Positions 45,273-55,000 of a stretch of DNA of 64,000 bases are shown piece after piece. The stretch lies in the NCBI RefSeq assembly GCF_035825295.1, contig NZ_JAYMGI010000002.1, positions 1,590,001-1,654,000 of the forward strand, written 5' to 3'. Under the pieces are notes generated by a model that was not told where the DNA came from, ran no database searches, and saw only the letters and a program-made list of their open reading frames with translations. Within the stretch, counting starts at the first letter, position 1. Each line of letters begins with the position of its first letter. Made by a program: the position numbers and the translations under genes. Source of the stretch: Actinacidiphila sp. DG2A-62 (GTDB lineage Bacteria > Actinomycetota > Actinomycetes > Streptomycetales > Streptomycetaceae).

Positions 45273-46394
45273 TCACATGAGCGGGGTCAGGAAGCGCCGC
45301 AGCGTCTCCTCGTACGCAGTGGGGTCCGCGTTCCACATCGCCGCGTGGGGGGCGTCCTGCACCGGGTACAGGTGGACCGTCTCGGGCCGCAGCCCGACCA
45401 GCGCGCGGGTGGCGTCCCACGAGGCGAACGCGTCGCCGGGCCCGTGCGCGATCATCGTCGGCACGCTCGGCGACCGCAGCGGCGGTGCGTCCCTGCCGGG
45501 GTGCCGGCGCATTCCGGTTCTGCCCTCGACGGCGCGGACCGCGAGGGGGGCGAGCGCTGCGGGAAGGTGCCGGGCGCGGACCGCGGCGCGGACCGTCGCC
45601 GGCCAGTCCAGCACCGGCGAGTCCAGCACCAGGCCGGTGATCCGGTCGCGGACCGCCGAGCGCTCCGCGGCGTACAGCGCCATCGTGGCGCCGGTCCCCC
45701 AGCCGAGCAGGACCAGCCGCTCGGCGCCCTGCCCGACGGCGTACCGCAGGGCGGCGTCCAGGTCGTGCCACTCGGTGGCGCCCATGTGCCCGATGCGGTC
45801 GGGCGAGGCGGGGGCGCCGGGGTCGTTGCGGTAGGAGACGGCGAGTTGCGGCATGCGGAAGCGGTGCAGCGCGGGCATCAGCGAGAGCGCCTGCTCGCGG
45901 GTGGCGCCGACGCCGTGCACGAGGACGACCCAGGTCAGCCGGTCGCCGGGCAGCTGCCAGGCGGGGAGCGGGCCGAGGTCGCCCGGGACGTCGACGTCGC
46001 GGTGGTCCAGGCCGAGGGCGCCGCGCGGGTCGCCGCGGTGGACCAGCAGGGTCGGCCGGACCATGGCGCCGGGCAGCAGGGAGCCGCGGGTGACGCGCAG
46101 CAGGCTCCTGGTCACCGTGGGGCCGTCCGCGCCGGGGTCGGCGACCTGGCCGACCACGGCGTGCACGCCGGGCGCGGTGAGTCCGTAGACGCCGGGTCTG
46201 GCGGAGGCGGCGGTGCGGGTCAGCACCACCTGGCCGTCGGTGACGGAGCGGACCCGCACCAGTCGCTCGGGGGCGGGCCCGGCGACCGTGGGCTTGAGGG
46301 CGTAGGCGGAGCCGTACCGACCGGCCGCCAGTGCGGCCGTGCCGGCACCCACCACTCCGGTGGCCGCCACGGCCACCGCTGTTCGAAGGCGCAT
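45273..46394 (-). CDS. alpha/beta hydrolase-fold protein lacking the nucleophile serine
   Basis: A 373-residue protein with an N-terminal membrane/signal segment (RLRTAVAVAATGVVGAGTAALAAG). The hydrolase core includes VVLVHGVGATREQAL, the motif around the nucleophile elbow LVLLGWGTGATMALYAAE, and the late His region PVQDAPHAAMWNADP. The elbow usually reads GWSxG in such proteins; here the Ser position is Gly (codon GGG at about 45699), so normal hydrolase chemistry should be lost, unless this is an error. An upstream domain (VYGLTAPGVHAVVGQV) is unassigned. ATG 46394. Confidence 0.85.
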   Translation of the reverse strand: MRLRTAVAVAATGVVGAGTAALAAGRYGSAYALKPTVAGPAPERLVRVRSVTDGQVVLTRTAASARPGVYGLTAPGVHAVVGQVADPGADGPTVTRSLLRVTRGSLLPGAMVRPTLLVHRGDPRGALGLDHRDVDVPGDLGPLPAWQLPGDRLTWVVLVHGVGATREQALSLMPALHRFRMPQLAVSYRNDPGAPASPDRIGHMGATEWHDLDAALRYAVGQGAERLVLLGWGTGATMALYAAERSAVRDRITGLVLDSPVLDWPATVRAAVRARHLPAALAPLAVRAVEGRTGMRRHPGRDAPPLRSPSVPTMIAHGPGDAFASWDATRALVGLRPETVHLYPVQDAPHAAMWNADPTAYEETLRRFLTPLM

Positions 46395-46543
46395 CGCCTC
46401 CCAGTGTGGGCGGCCCGCGGCGGCCCTGCCAGGGGGCCGCGGCGGTTGGGTGACGCGGCCGGATCCCGGGCAGGAGACCCCGGAGCCGTGCCCGCGCGAG
46501 GGCCCCTGGCGACCGCCGGGACGGCCAGCGACCGCCGGGACGG

Positions 46544-47407
46544 TCAGCGGCCGTCCGGCACGGCGTCGTCGCGATCGCCGCCGTACGGACCGCCCCCGCT
46601 GGAGTGGCCGCCCCCGTCGTACGGACCGCCTTCGCTGGAGTGGCCGCCCCCGTCGTACGGACCGCCTTCGCCGGAGTGGCCGCCCCCGCCGTAGGACCCG
46701 TCCGCCGCGTACGGCCCCCACTCCTCGGACCCGTCGCCGCCCTGCCCGGCCCGCTCCCCCTGCCCGTAGCCCCTGAGCTTCTCGGCGACGCGGGTCATCT
46801 CGCGGTTGCCGAGGGTGCGCGGGGTGCCGGCGTCGACCGCGGACCTGGCCAGCAGCCACAGGCGGCACATCCACTCCAGCTGGGCGGTGTGGTCGAAGGC
46901 GCGGTCGAGGGTGTCGGCGTACGCGAGGGTGCCGTGGTTGCGCATCAGGCAGGCGGTGCGGCCGTCGCGCAGGGCCCGCAGCACCTCGCGGCCCAGCTCC
47001 GGGGTGCCGTACAGCTCGTAGCGGGCGACCAGGACCGGGAAGCCGGTGGCCGCGGCCATGTAGTGGACGTTCGGCAGCTTGTCGACCAGGGTCGAGACGG
47101 CGGTGGCGTGCAGGGCGTGGGTGTGCACGATCGCGCGGGCCGAGGTCTCCCGGTAGACCGCGAGGTGCGTCGGCAGCTCACTGGTCGGCCGCAGCGTGCC
47201 GAGCACCTGGCGGCCGTCCGCGACGTGGACGCCGACCGCGTGCCCCGGGCCCAGCCGGTCGTACGGGACGCCGGTCGGGGTCACCAGCACGATGTCGCCG
47301 ACCCGGGCCGAGACGTTGCCCGAGGTGCCCACCACCAGTCCCTCGGCCACCGTCCTGCGGGCGGTGCGCACCACGTCCCACCAGACCCGCTCAAGACTCG
47401 CGTCCAC
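46544..47407 (-). CDS. class II aldolase/adducin-family protein (L-fuculose-phosphate aldolase type)
   Basis: A 287-residue zinc-dependent class II aldolase-like protein. It has VVGTSGNVSARVGD, TPTGVPYDRLGPG, the Glu and metal His cluster SELPTHLAVYRETSARAIVHTHALHATA (HxH), and a third His in MRNHGTLAYADTLDRAF. Such enzymes cleave phospho-sugars such as fuculose-1-phosphate; the substrate here is unproven. The last ~75 residues are a Gly/Ser/Pro/Tyr repeat tail coded by a 36-bp tandem repeat and not seen in the basic enzyme. GTG/ATG start at 47407. Confidence 0.9.
   Translation of the reverse strand: MDASLERVWWDVVRTARRTVAEGLVVGTSGNVSARVGDIVLVTPTGVPYDRLGPGHAVGVHVADGRQVLGTLRPTSELPTHLAVYRETSARAIVHTHALHATAVSTLVDKLPNVHYMAAATGFPVLVARYELYGTPELGREVLRALRDGRTACLMRNHGTLAYADTLDRAFDHTAQLEWMCRLWLLARSAVDAGTPRTLGNREMTRVAEKLRGYGQGERAGQGGDGSEEWGPYAADGSYGGGGHSGEGGPYDGGGHSSEGGPYDGGGHSSGGGPYGGDRDDAVPDGR
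46584..46691 (-). repeat. 36-bp coding tandem repeat, three copies
   Basis: Units 46584-46619, 46620-46655 and 46656-46691 inside the aldolase gene tail, with few base differences; each encodes a 12-residue unit GGGHSSEGGPYD. It keeps the reading frame, so copy-number change would alter tail length only. Confidence 0.92.
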
Positions 47408-47453
47408 CTGGCGTTCTCCTTCGATTCATGTCGGCACCCCGAGTCCGCCGCCA

Positions 47454-47475
47454 GTTCATCTTCCGTTCACCAATG
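47454..47475 (+). promoter_or_regulatory. PHO box (PhoP-binding direct repeats)
   Basis: Two adjacent 11-bp direct repeat units, GTTCATCTTCC and GTTCACCAATG, match the GTTCACC-type PhoP unit of streptomycetes. The site lies 50 bp upstream of the phosphate-transporter start. Confidence 0.75.
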
Positions 47476-47524
47476 ATCCGTACGGTCGGCTCGCCACTGT
47501 CCGATCAAACGATTGCCTGGGTCC

Positions 47525-48721
47525 ATGGAACACATGACGCTCCTGATCGGAATCGTCATCGTCACCGCCCTCGTGTTCGACTTCACGAACGGTTTCCACG
47601 ACACCGCCAACGCGATGGCCACCACCATCTCGACCGGAGCCCTGGGTCCCAGGACGGCGGTGGCCATGTCCGCGGTCCTCAACCTGGCCGGCGCCTTCCT
47701 GTCCGTCGAGGTGGCCAAGACGATCTCCGGCGGCATCGTGGACGAGTCCGCGGGCATCAGACCGGAAGTGATCTTCGCCGGACTGGTCGGCGCGATCCTC
47801 TGGAACATGCTGAGCTGGCTCGCGGGCCTGCCGTCCAGCTCCTCCCACGCCCTCTTCGGCGGCCTGATCGGCGCCACCCTCGCCTCCGTCGGCCGGCACG
47901 GTGTGCACGGCGACGCGGTCGTCATGAAGGTGCTGATCCCCGCGGTGGCCGCGCCGCTCGTGGCGGGCGTCGCCGCGACCCTGGCCACCCGGCTGACCTA
48001 CCGGATCGGCCGGCACGCCGACCCGGCGGCCACCGGGCGCGGCTACCGCGCCGGGCAGATCGCCTCCGCCGGCCTGGTCTCGCTGGCGCACGGCACCAAC
48101 GACGCGCAGAAGACGATGGGCGTCATCACCCTCGCGCTGATCACCGGCAACGTGATCGCGCCCGGCTCCAACCCTCCGCTGTGGGTGATCGTCTCGGCCG
48201 GCACCGCGATCGCGCTGGGCACCTACCTCGGCGGCTGGCGGATCATCCGCACCCTCGGGCGCGGGCTGACCGACATCGAGCCGCAGCAGGGCTTCGCCGC
48301 CCAGACCGGCGCGGCGGCCACCATCCTGGCCTCCTCCCACCTCGGCTTCGCGCTGTCCACCACGCACGTCTGCTCCGGCTCCGTGCTCGGCGCGGGCCTC
48401 GGCCGCCGCGGCGCGGTGGTCCGCTGGGGCACCGCGGGCCGGATGGTCGCCGCGTGGGTCCTGACCCTCCCGGCGGCCGGGCTGGTCGCCGCGGGAGCGG
48501 CCGTCCTGGCCGACCAGGGCAGCGCGGGCGTCGCCTCGGTCGCGGTCCTCGGCGTCGGCGCGTGCGGCGCGATGTGGGCGGCGGCCCGACGCCGCCCGGT
48601 CACCGCGGACAACGTCAACGACCCCGCCGAGCCCCAGGGCGCCGTGACCGCCGCACTGGCCGCGGTCGCCCCGCCGTCGGCCACCACCCAGCCCCCGGCC
48701 CCCGCCGCCCCCGCCGCCTGA
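47525..48721 (+). CDS. pitH: low-affinity inorganic phosphate transporter (Pit family)
   Basis: A 398-residue membrane protein of the PiT family, cation-coupled uptake of (metal-)phosphate. The signature DFTNGFHDTANAMATTISTGALGP is near the start and its second copy is AHGTNDAQKTMGVITLAL in the middle; about ten hydrophobic segments. The C-terminus is a Pro/Ala tail. It corresponds in context to S. coelicolor pitH2 as I recall. ATG 47525; ATG 47534 is also possible. A PHO box upstream predicts control by PhoR-PhoP. The small gene at 48738 follows after 16 bp. Confidence 0.94.
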   Translation: MEHMTLLIGIVIVTALVFDFTNGFHDTANAMATTISTGALGPRTAVAMSAVLNLAGAFLSVEVAKTISGGIVDESAGIRPEVIFAGLVGAILWNMLSWLAGLPSSSSHALFGGLIGATLASVGRHGVHGDAVVMKVLIPAVAAPLVAGVAATLATRLTYRIGRHADPAATGRGYRAGQIASAGLVSLAHGTNDAQKTMGVITLALITGNVIAPGSNPPLWVIVSAGTAIALGTYLGGWRIIRTLGRGLTDIEPQQGFAAQTGAAATILASSHLGFALSTTHVCSGSVLGAGLGRRGAVVRWGTAGRMVAAWVLTLPAAGLVAAGAAVLADQGSAGVASVAVLGVGACGAMWAAARRRPVTADNVNDPAEPQGAVTAALAAVAPPSATTQPPAPAAPAA

Positions 48722-48737
48722 GAAACGGGTCCCCCTG

Positions 48738-48941
48738 ATGACCATCGACTGGCACGCCCTCGCCTCGGTCGCCGCCGCGGCCCTGATCTCGACGGTCGCC
48801 CTGGTAGGAATCTTCACCCTGGGCGTCGTCGGCCTCTCCCCCACCGCATCGACCCCCCTGCGCCGGGGCGCCGCCTACCTCTGCTTCGCCGCGTGCGCGG
48901 CGGCGGTGGCGTACGGGATCCACCTGATCGTGGCGAAGTAG
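48738..48941 (+). CDS. small membrane protein co-transcribed with the phosphate transporter
   Basis: A 67-residue protein with two membrane helices (ASVAAAALISTVALVGIFTLGVVGL and GAAYLCFAACAAAVAYGIHLI). It lies 16 bp after the phosphate transporter gene and ahead of a strong terminator, so the pair forms one unit. Function unknown. Confidence 0.85.
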   Translation: MTIDWHALASVAAAALISTVALVGIFTLGVVGLSPTASTPLRRGAAYLCFAACAAAVAYGIHLIVAK

Positions 48942-48972
48942 CCCCGCGCCCGCGCACGACGCGGGCGCGGGG
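48942..48972 (+). terminator. intrinsic terminator
   Basis: CCCCGCGCCCGCG-CACGA-CGCGGGCGCGGGG: 13 perfect base pairs with a five-base loop, starting on the base after the stop codon of the small membrane gene. Confidence 0.9.
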
Positions 48973-49144
48973 CCACGCGGGGTTACCCGGACGGCGCGGC
49001 GCACCCGACCGGCGCGGCGCCGAGCGTCACGCCGACGCCGCGCCGAGGCGGCGCCCCGCCCAAGCACCCCCCGGCAGCACCGATGTGGACATCGCCACAC
49101 TCCGTCCCCGCAGGTCAGCGCGAGGTTGACGCACCACCCCCCGC

Positions 49145-49345
49145 GTGGTGAACTGCCCGGAGCCATACGGCGGCAGGAGAGGAAGTCCGGTGCGAATCCG
49201 GCGCGGTCCCGCCACTGTCACCGGGGAGTGCGCTCCCAACCCGTACGTCACGGCCGGTCTCCGGCTGGAAGACCCGGGAGCGCGCAGATCCGGGAGCCAG
49301 GAGACTCTCACCGCCGGTCACGTCGAACCAGGGCGCGGACCCTGA
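49145..49345 (+). ncRNA. cobalamin (AdoCbl) riboswitch
   Basis: The leader shows the conserved riboswitch core: GGAAGTCCGGTGCGAATCCGGCGCGGTCCCGCCACTGT (49181-49218) followed by GGAG and the B12 box region AGCCAGGAGACTCTCACCGCCGGTCA (49295-49320). A small hairpin CAGGG/CCCTG (49329-49344) follows. It precedes the whole cob operon and should repress it when adenosylcobalamin is plentiful, by acting on translation, since no U-rich terminator follows. Confidence 0.96.
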
Positions 49346-49360
49346 GTGAGGACTTCTGCC

Positions 49361-49468
49361 ATGCGCGGCATCGCAGTTCGCAGGCCCGGCCCCCGGCCCG
49401 TCTCCCGGCCCGTCCCGCACCCCTGCCCCGATCCCGCCACCCCCGCGCGGAGCGCAACGGCCGGCTGA
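49361..49468 (+). CDS. 35-codon leader ORF between the riboswitch and cobD
   Basis: ATG 49361 has GTGAGGAC nine bases upstream, a good ribosome site right after the riboswitch. The product would be an Arg/Pro-rich peptide (MRGIAVRRPGPRPVS...). Its stop (49466-49468) lies four bases before the ATG of cobD, which itself has no Shine-Dalgarno sequence. The layout suggests translational coupling. Not previously known to me, and comparison with related species would be decisive. Confidence 0.4.
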   Translation: MRGIAVRRPGPRPVSRPVPHPCPDPATPARSATAG

Positions 49469-49472
49469 CCCG

Positions 49473-50429
49473 ATGCGTGCCGACCGCGTTTACGCGTACG
49501 GCGCCGCACTCGGCTTCCTCGGCGACCTCGCCGCGGGCGATCCCCGCCGCGGCCATCCCGTCGCGGCCTTCGGCCGTGCCGCGAGCGCCCTGGAACGCCG
49601 GATGTGGCGCGACGACCGCGCCGTGGGCGCGGCCTACACCGCGCTCTGCGCCGGGGGCGTCGCCGCGGCGGCCGTGCTGGTCCGGCGGGCGGTACGGGGC
49701 TGCGCGCCGCTGTCGGTGGCGCTGACGGGCCTGGCCGCGTGGTCGGTGCTGGGCGGCGCGTCGCTGGCCCGGGAGGCCGGCGTCATCGCGGCCGCGCTGG
49801 AGGCCGGGGATCTGGCGGCGGCCCGGGCCCGGCTGCCGCACCTGTGCGGGCGCGATCCCGAGCACCTCGACGCGGAGGGGATCGCCCGCGCGGTGGTCGA
49901 GTCGGTCGCGGAGAACACCTCGGACGCGGTGGTGGGCGCGCTGGTGTGGGGAGCGCTGGCCGGGGTGCCGGGGCTGGCCGGGTTCCGCGCGGTGAACACG
50001 CTGGACGCGATGGTGGGCCACCGCTCGCCGCGGCACCTGCGGTTCGGGTGGGCGTCGGCCCGGCTGGACGACGTGGCGGGCTGGCCGGGCGCGCGGCTGA
50101 CGGCGGCGCTCGCGGTGCTCGCCGGGCCGCGTCCGGCCGACGCGCTGCGCACGTGGCGGCGCGACGCGGCGGCGCACCCGAGCCCCAACGCGGGCCCGGT
50201 GGAAGCCGCGTTCGCGGGCGCGCTGCGGCTGCGGCTGGGCGGCCCGCTGTCCTACGCGGGCCGCGCCGAGCAACGGCCGGTGCTGGGCGCGCAGTTCGCG
50301 CCGCCGGGCGCGGCGGACATCGCGCGGGCGGTCCGGCTGTCGCGCCGGGTGGGCGCGTGGGCGCTGGCGGCGTCGGTGGCTCTGTCGACGGCACGGGTCC
50401 GGCTGATGCACGGAAGGAGGGCAGCGTGA
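49473..50429 (+). CDS. cobD: adenosylcobinamide-phosphate synthase CobD/CbiB
   Basis: Membrane enzyme that attaches (R)-1-amino-2-propanol phosphate to adenosylcobyric acid. The 318 residues have several membrane segments and the family motifs [115 protein letters not shown] 49473; no ribosome site is seen, so the upstream leader ORF may deliver ribosomes. Its stop overlaps the GTG of cobQ. First gene of the cob operon after the riboswitch. Confidence 0.96.
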   Translation: MRADRVYAYGAALGFLGDLAAGDPRRGHPVAAFGRAASALERRMWRDDRAVGAAYTALCAGGVAAAAVLVRRAVRGCAPLSVALTGLAAWSVLGGASLAREAGVIAAALEAGDLAAARARLPHLCGRDPEHLDAEGIARAVVESVAENTSDAVVGALVWGALAGVPGLAGFRAVNTLDAMVGHRSPRHLRFGWASARLDDVAGWPGARLTAALAVLAGPRPADALRTWRRDAAAHPSPNAGPVEAAFAGALRLRLGGPLSYAGRAEQRPVLGAQFAPPGAADIARAVRLSRRVGAWALAASVALSTARVRLMHGRRAA

Positions 50430-52045
50430 ACGCGGGAGCCACGACCGCGACACCCGGCACGCACGCGGCGTCCGGCGCCCACGCGGTGTCCGGGCCCGCT
50501 CGCGTCAGGGGCCTGATGATCGCCGGCACGGGCTCGGACGTCGGCAAGAGCGTGGTGGTCGCCGGGCTGTGCCGCTGGCTGGCCCGGCAGGGGCTGAGCG
50601 TCGCGCCGTTCAAGGGCCAGAACATGTCCTTGAACAGCTATGTGACCCGCGACGGCGCCGAGATCGGCCGGGCGCAGGCGATGCAGGCGCAGGCCGCCGG
50701 GGTCGAGCCGTCGGCTCTGATGAACCCGGTGCTGCTGAAGCCGGGGAGCGACCGCAGCAGCCAGGTCGTGGTGCTGGGCCGGCCGGTCGGCGAGCTGAGC
50801 GCACGCGGCTACCACGGCGGCCGGCAGGCGGAGTTGCTCGGCACGGTCGTGGACTGCCTGACCGAGCTGGGGCGTTCGCACGACGTCGTGGTCTGCGAGG
50901 GGGCGGGCAGCCCCGCCGAGATCAACCTGCGGCGTACCGACATCGTCAACATGGCGGTGGCGCGCCGCGCCGCGCTGCCGGTGCTGGTTCTCGGCGACAT
51001 CGACCGCGGCGGCGTCTTCGCGTCGTTCTACGGCACCACCGCGCTGCTGGACGCGGCCGACCAGGCCCTGATCAGCGGCTATCTGGTCAACAAGTTCCGC
51101 GGGGACGTCACACTGCTGCGGCCGGGCCTGGACATGCTGGCCGAGCTCACCGGGCGGCCCACGCTCGGCGTGCTGCCGTACGAGCGGGGCCTGGGCATCG
51201 ACGAGGAGGACGGGCTGCGGGCCCGCGACCTGGCGCCGGCCGGGCCGCCGCTGGGCCGTGACGTGCTGCGCGTCGCGGTGGCCGCGGTGCCGCTGATGTC
51301 CAACTTCACCGATCTGGACGCGCTGGCCGCCGAGCCGGGCGTCGTGGTGCGGTTCACCGACCGCCCCGAGGAGGTCGAGGACGCGGACCTGGCGGTGCTG
51401 CCGGGCACCCGCGGGACGGTACGGGCGCTGGAGTGGCTGCGGGAGCGCGGCATCGCGGCGGCGGTGGCGCGGCGGGCCCGCGAGGGCCGCCCGGTGCTGG
51501 GCGTCTGCGGCGGCTATCAGATGCTCGGCGAGCGCATCGAGGACGACGTGGAGTCGCGCGCGGGCGCGGTCGCCGGCCTCGGGCTGCTGCCGGTGCGGGT
51601 CGTCTTCGCCGCCGCCAAGACCCTCGCCCGGCCGTCCGGCACGGCCTACGGGCATCCGGTGGAGGGCTACGAGATCCACCACGGGGTGGCCGAGTTCACC
51701 GGCGCGGCCCGGTCGGCCGGGGACGCGCCGGGTGCGCCCGCCGCTCCCCCGGGCTTCGACGAGGCGTTCCTCGACGGCGGCCGGCTCGGCGCGGTGTGGG
51801 GGACGCACTGGCACGGCTCGCTGGAGAGCGACGCGTTCCGGCGGGAGTTCCTGCGCCGGGTCGCCGCCGCGGCGGGCCGCCGTTTCGTACCGGCGCCCGA
51901 CACCTGCTTCGGCGCGCTGCGCGAGGCCCAGCTCGACCGGCTGGCCGACCTGGTCGACCGGCACATCGACACCGCGGCGGTGCTGCGGCTCATCGAGGGC
52001 GGCGCACCCGCCGGCCTCCCCTTCCTCGCCCCGGGGGCGCCATGA
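50426..52045 (+). CDS. cobQ: cobyric acid synthase
   Basis: Amidates adenosylcobyrinic acid a,c-diamide at side chains b, d, e and g with glutamine and ATP. The 539 residues are an ATPase-like N-terminus with [23 protein letters not shown] (P-loop), [32 protein letters not shown] and [23 protein letters not shown], and a C-terminal class I glutaminase with Cys in [12 protein letters not shown] and His in [14 protein letters not shown] 50426 with GGAGG nine bases upstream; the ~30 N-terminal residues are Ala/Thr/Gly-rich. Stop overlaps the cobN start (ATGA). Confidence 0.96.
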   Translation: MNAGATTATPGTHAASGAHAVSGPARVRGLMIAGTGSDVGKSVVVAGLCRWLARQGLSVAPFKGQNMSLNSYVTRDGAEIGRAQAMQAQAAGVEPSALMNPVLLKPGSDRSSQVVVLGRPVGELSARGYHGGRQAELLGTVVDCLTELGRSHDVVVCEGAGSPAEINLRRTDIVNMAVARRAALPVLVLGDIDRGGVFASFYGTTALLDAADQALISGYLVNKFRGDVTLLRPGLDMLAELTGRPTLGVLPYERGLGIDEEDGLRARDLAPAGPPLGRDVLRVAVAAVPLMSNFTDLDALAAEPGVVVRFTDRPEEVEDADLAVLPGTRGTVRALEWLRERGIAAAVARRAREGRPVLGVCGGYQMLGERIEDDVESRAGAVAGLGLLPVRVVFAAAKTLARPSGTAYGHPVEGYEIHHGVAEFTGAARSAGDAPGAPAAPPGFDEAFLDGGRLGAVWGTHWHGSLESDAFRREFLRRVAAAAGRRFVPAPDTCFGALREAQLDRLADLVDRHIDTAAVLRLIEGGAPAGLPFLAPGAP

Positions 52046-55000
52046 CCACCGTTCTGCTGCTGTCCACCGCCGACACCGACCTGCTCGCGGCGCGGGCCGT
52101 CGACGCCTCGCACGGCGCGCCCGCGTACCGCATCGGCAATCCCGCCCGGGTGGACCCCGACGAGGACCTGCCGGCGCTGCTGGACGGCGCGGACCTGGCG
52201 GTGGTGCGGCTGCTGGGCGGGCGGCGCGCCTGGGAGCGCGGGCTTGACGTGCTGGCCGCCTCCGGGGTGCCGACGGTGCTGCTGGGCGGCGAGTCGGTGC
52301 CGGACGCGGAGCTGATGGCGCTGTCGTCGGCGCCGGCGGGCGTGGTCGCGCAGGCGCTGCGCTATCTGGTCGAGGGCGGCCCCGGCAACCTCGCGCAGCT
52401 CGCGAGGTTCCTGTCCGACACCGTGCTGATGAGCGGCGAGGGCTTCGAACCGCCGCGCGCCATGCCCGAGTTCGGGCTGCACGGCGACTTCGCGCGGCGG
52501 CACGAGCCGGGCCGGCCGACGGTCGCGGTGCTCTTCTACCGGGCCCACGAGCTGTCCGGGAACACCGCCTTCGTCGACACGCTGTGCGAGGCGGTCGAGG
52601 CCAGGGGCGCCAACGCGCTCGCGGTCTACTGCGGTTCGCTGCGCGGCGCCGACCCGGAGCTGTACGGGCTGCTGCGCCGCGCCGACGCGATCGTGACCAC
52701 CGTGCTGGCCGCGGGCGGCACGGTGGCGTCGCAGGCGAGCGCGGGCGGCGAGGACGAGACGTGGGACGTGGGGGCGCTCGCCGAGCTGGACGTGCCGGTG
52801 CTGCAGGGCCTGTGCCTGACCACGTCGCGCACCGCGTGGCAGGAGTCGGACGCGGCGCTGTCGCCGATGGACGCGGCGATGCAGGTGGCGATCCCGGAGT
52901 TCGACGGGCGGCTGGTGACCGTGCCGTTCTCGTTCAAGGAGAGCGGCGAGGGCGACGTGCCGGTGTACGTCGCCGATCCGGAGCGGGCGGCGCGGATCGC
53001 CGGGATCGCGGTGCGGCACGCGGCGCTGCGGCACAAGCCGAACGCGGACAAGCGGATCGCGCTGGTCTTCACCGCGTACCCGACCAAGCACTCGCGGGTC
53101 GGCAACGCGGTCGGGCTGGACACCCCGGCCTCCGCGGTGGAGCTGCTGCGGGCGCTGCGGGACGCCGGCTGACGTCACCGGTGACTTCCCCGAGGACGGG
53201 GACGAGTTGATCCACCGGCTGATCGCGGCGGGCGGGCACGACGTGGAGTGGCTGACCGAGGAGCAGCTCGCGGCGGCGCCCGCGCGGGTGCCGCTGGCGG
53301 ACTACCGGCGCTGGTTCGCCGCGCTGGACGAGGAGTTGCGCTCCGGCATGCTGCGGCACTGGGGCGAGCCGCCGGGCACGCTCTACGTGGACGGCGAGGG
53401 CGACGGCGCGGACATCGTGCTGGCGTCGCTGCGGTTCGGCAACGTGGTGATCATGATCCAGCCGCCGCGCGGCTTCGGCGAGAACCCGATCGCGATCTAC
53501 CACGACCCGGACATGCCGCCCTCGCACCACTATCTGGCGGCCTACCGCTGGCTGGAGAGCGCCCCGGAGGAGGGCGGTTTCGGCGCGGACGCGATCGTGC
53601 ACCTGGGCAAGCACGGCACGATGGAGTGGCTGCCGGGCAAGGGGCTGGGGCTGTCCGCGGGCTGCGCGCCCGACGCGGTGCTCGGCGAACTCCCCCTGGT
53701 CTACCCGTTCATCGTCAACGACCCGGGCGAGGGCACGCAGGCCAAGCGGCGCGGCCACGCCACGGTGGTGGACCACCTGGTGCCGCCGATGGCCCGCGCC
53801 GACTCCTACGGCGAGCTGGCGAAGCTGGAGCAACTCCTCGACGAGTACGCCCTGGTGAACGACCTCGACCCGGCGAAGGCCCCGGCGGTCCGCGGGCAGA
53901 TCTGGACGCTGGTGCGGGCCGCGGAGCTGCACCACGACCTGCACGTGGACGAACAGCCCGACGAGGACGGCTTCGACGATTTCGTGCTGCACGTCGACGG
54001 CTGGCTGTGCGAGATCAAGGACGTCCAGATCAGGGACGGCCTGCACGTCCTGGGCGGCGGCCCGGTCGGCGAGGCGCGGGTCAACCTGCTGCTGGCGGTG
54101 CTGCGTTCGGCGCAGGTGTGGGGCGGTGTGGGCGGCGCGCTGCCGGGGCTGCGGGCCGCGCTCGCGCGGTCCTTCGGGCTGACCGAGAAGACGCTGCTGG
54201 CCGAGCCGGGCGCGCCCGCGGACGTGCCGCCCGGACTGACCGCGCTGGCCGCCCCCGAGGGCGCCCCCGCGCGCACCGGCTCCGACGCGGTCGACCTGCT
54301 GGAGCGGCTGGCCCGGCGGCTGGCGGAGGCGATGGAGGCGCGCGGCTGGGCGCCGGACGCGGCCGGCGAGGTGGCCCGCGAGGTGCTCGGCGGCCGTGAC
54401 GTCCCGGACGCGGTGCGCGTGCTGGAGTTCGCCGCGGCCGAGGTGGCGCCGCGCCTGGCGCGCACCGGCGACGAGATCGCGCACATCCTGCGGGCGCTGC
54501 GCGGCGGTTACGTGCCGGCCGGGCCCTCGGGGTCGCCGACCCGCGGCCTGGTCAACGTGCTGCCGACCGGCCGCAACTTCTACTCGGTGGACCCCAAGGC
54601 GATCCCGTCCCGGCTGTCGTGGGACGTGGGCGCCGCGCTGGCGGACTCGCTGCTGGCCCGCCACCTCGCCGACACCGGCGCCTACCCGGCGTCGGTCGGG
54701 CTGACGGTGTGGGGCACCTCCTGCATGCGCACGCAGGGCGACGACATCGCGGAGATCCTGGCGCTGCTGGGCTGCCGGCCGGTGTGGGACGACGCGTCGC
54801 GCCGGGTGACCGGCTTCGAGGTGGTGCCGGCCGAGGAGCTGGGCCGGCCCCGGATCGACGTGACGGTCCGCATCTCCGGCTTCTTCCGCGACGCGTTCCC
54901 GCACGTGGTGGCGCTGGTGGACGACGCGGTGCGGGCGGTGGCCGAGCTGGACGAGCCGCCGGAGGTCAACTACGTGCGGGCGCACGCCGACGAGGACACC

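Noticed and set aside
41321..45280. A 1,319-codon open frame on + across the ABC-F gene and the repeat region
   Set aside because: It is antisense to the ABC-F and hypothetical genes and passes through repeats; no domain is recognisable in it.
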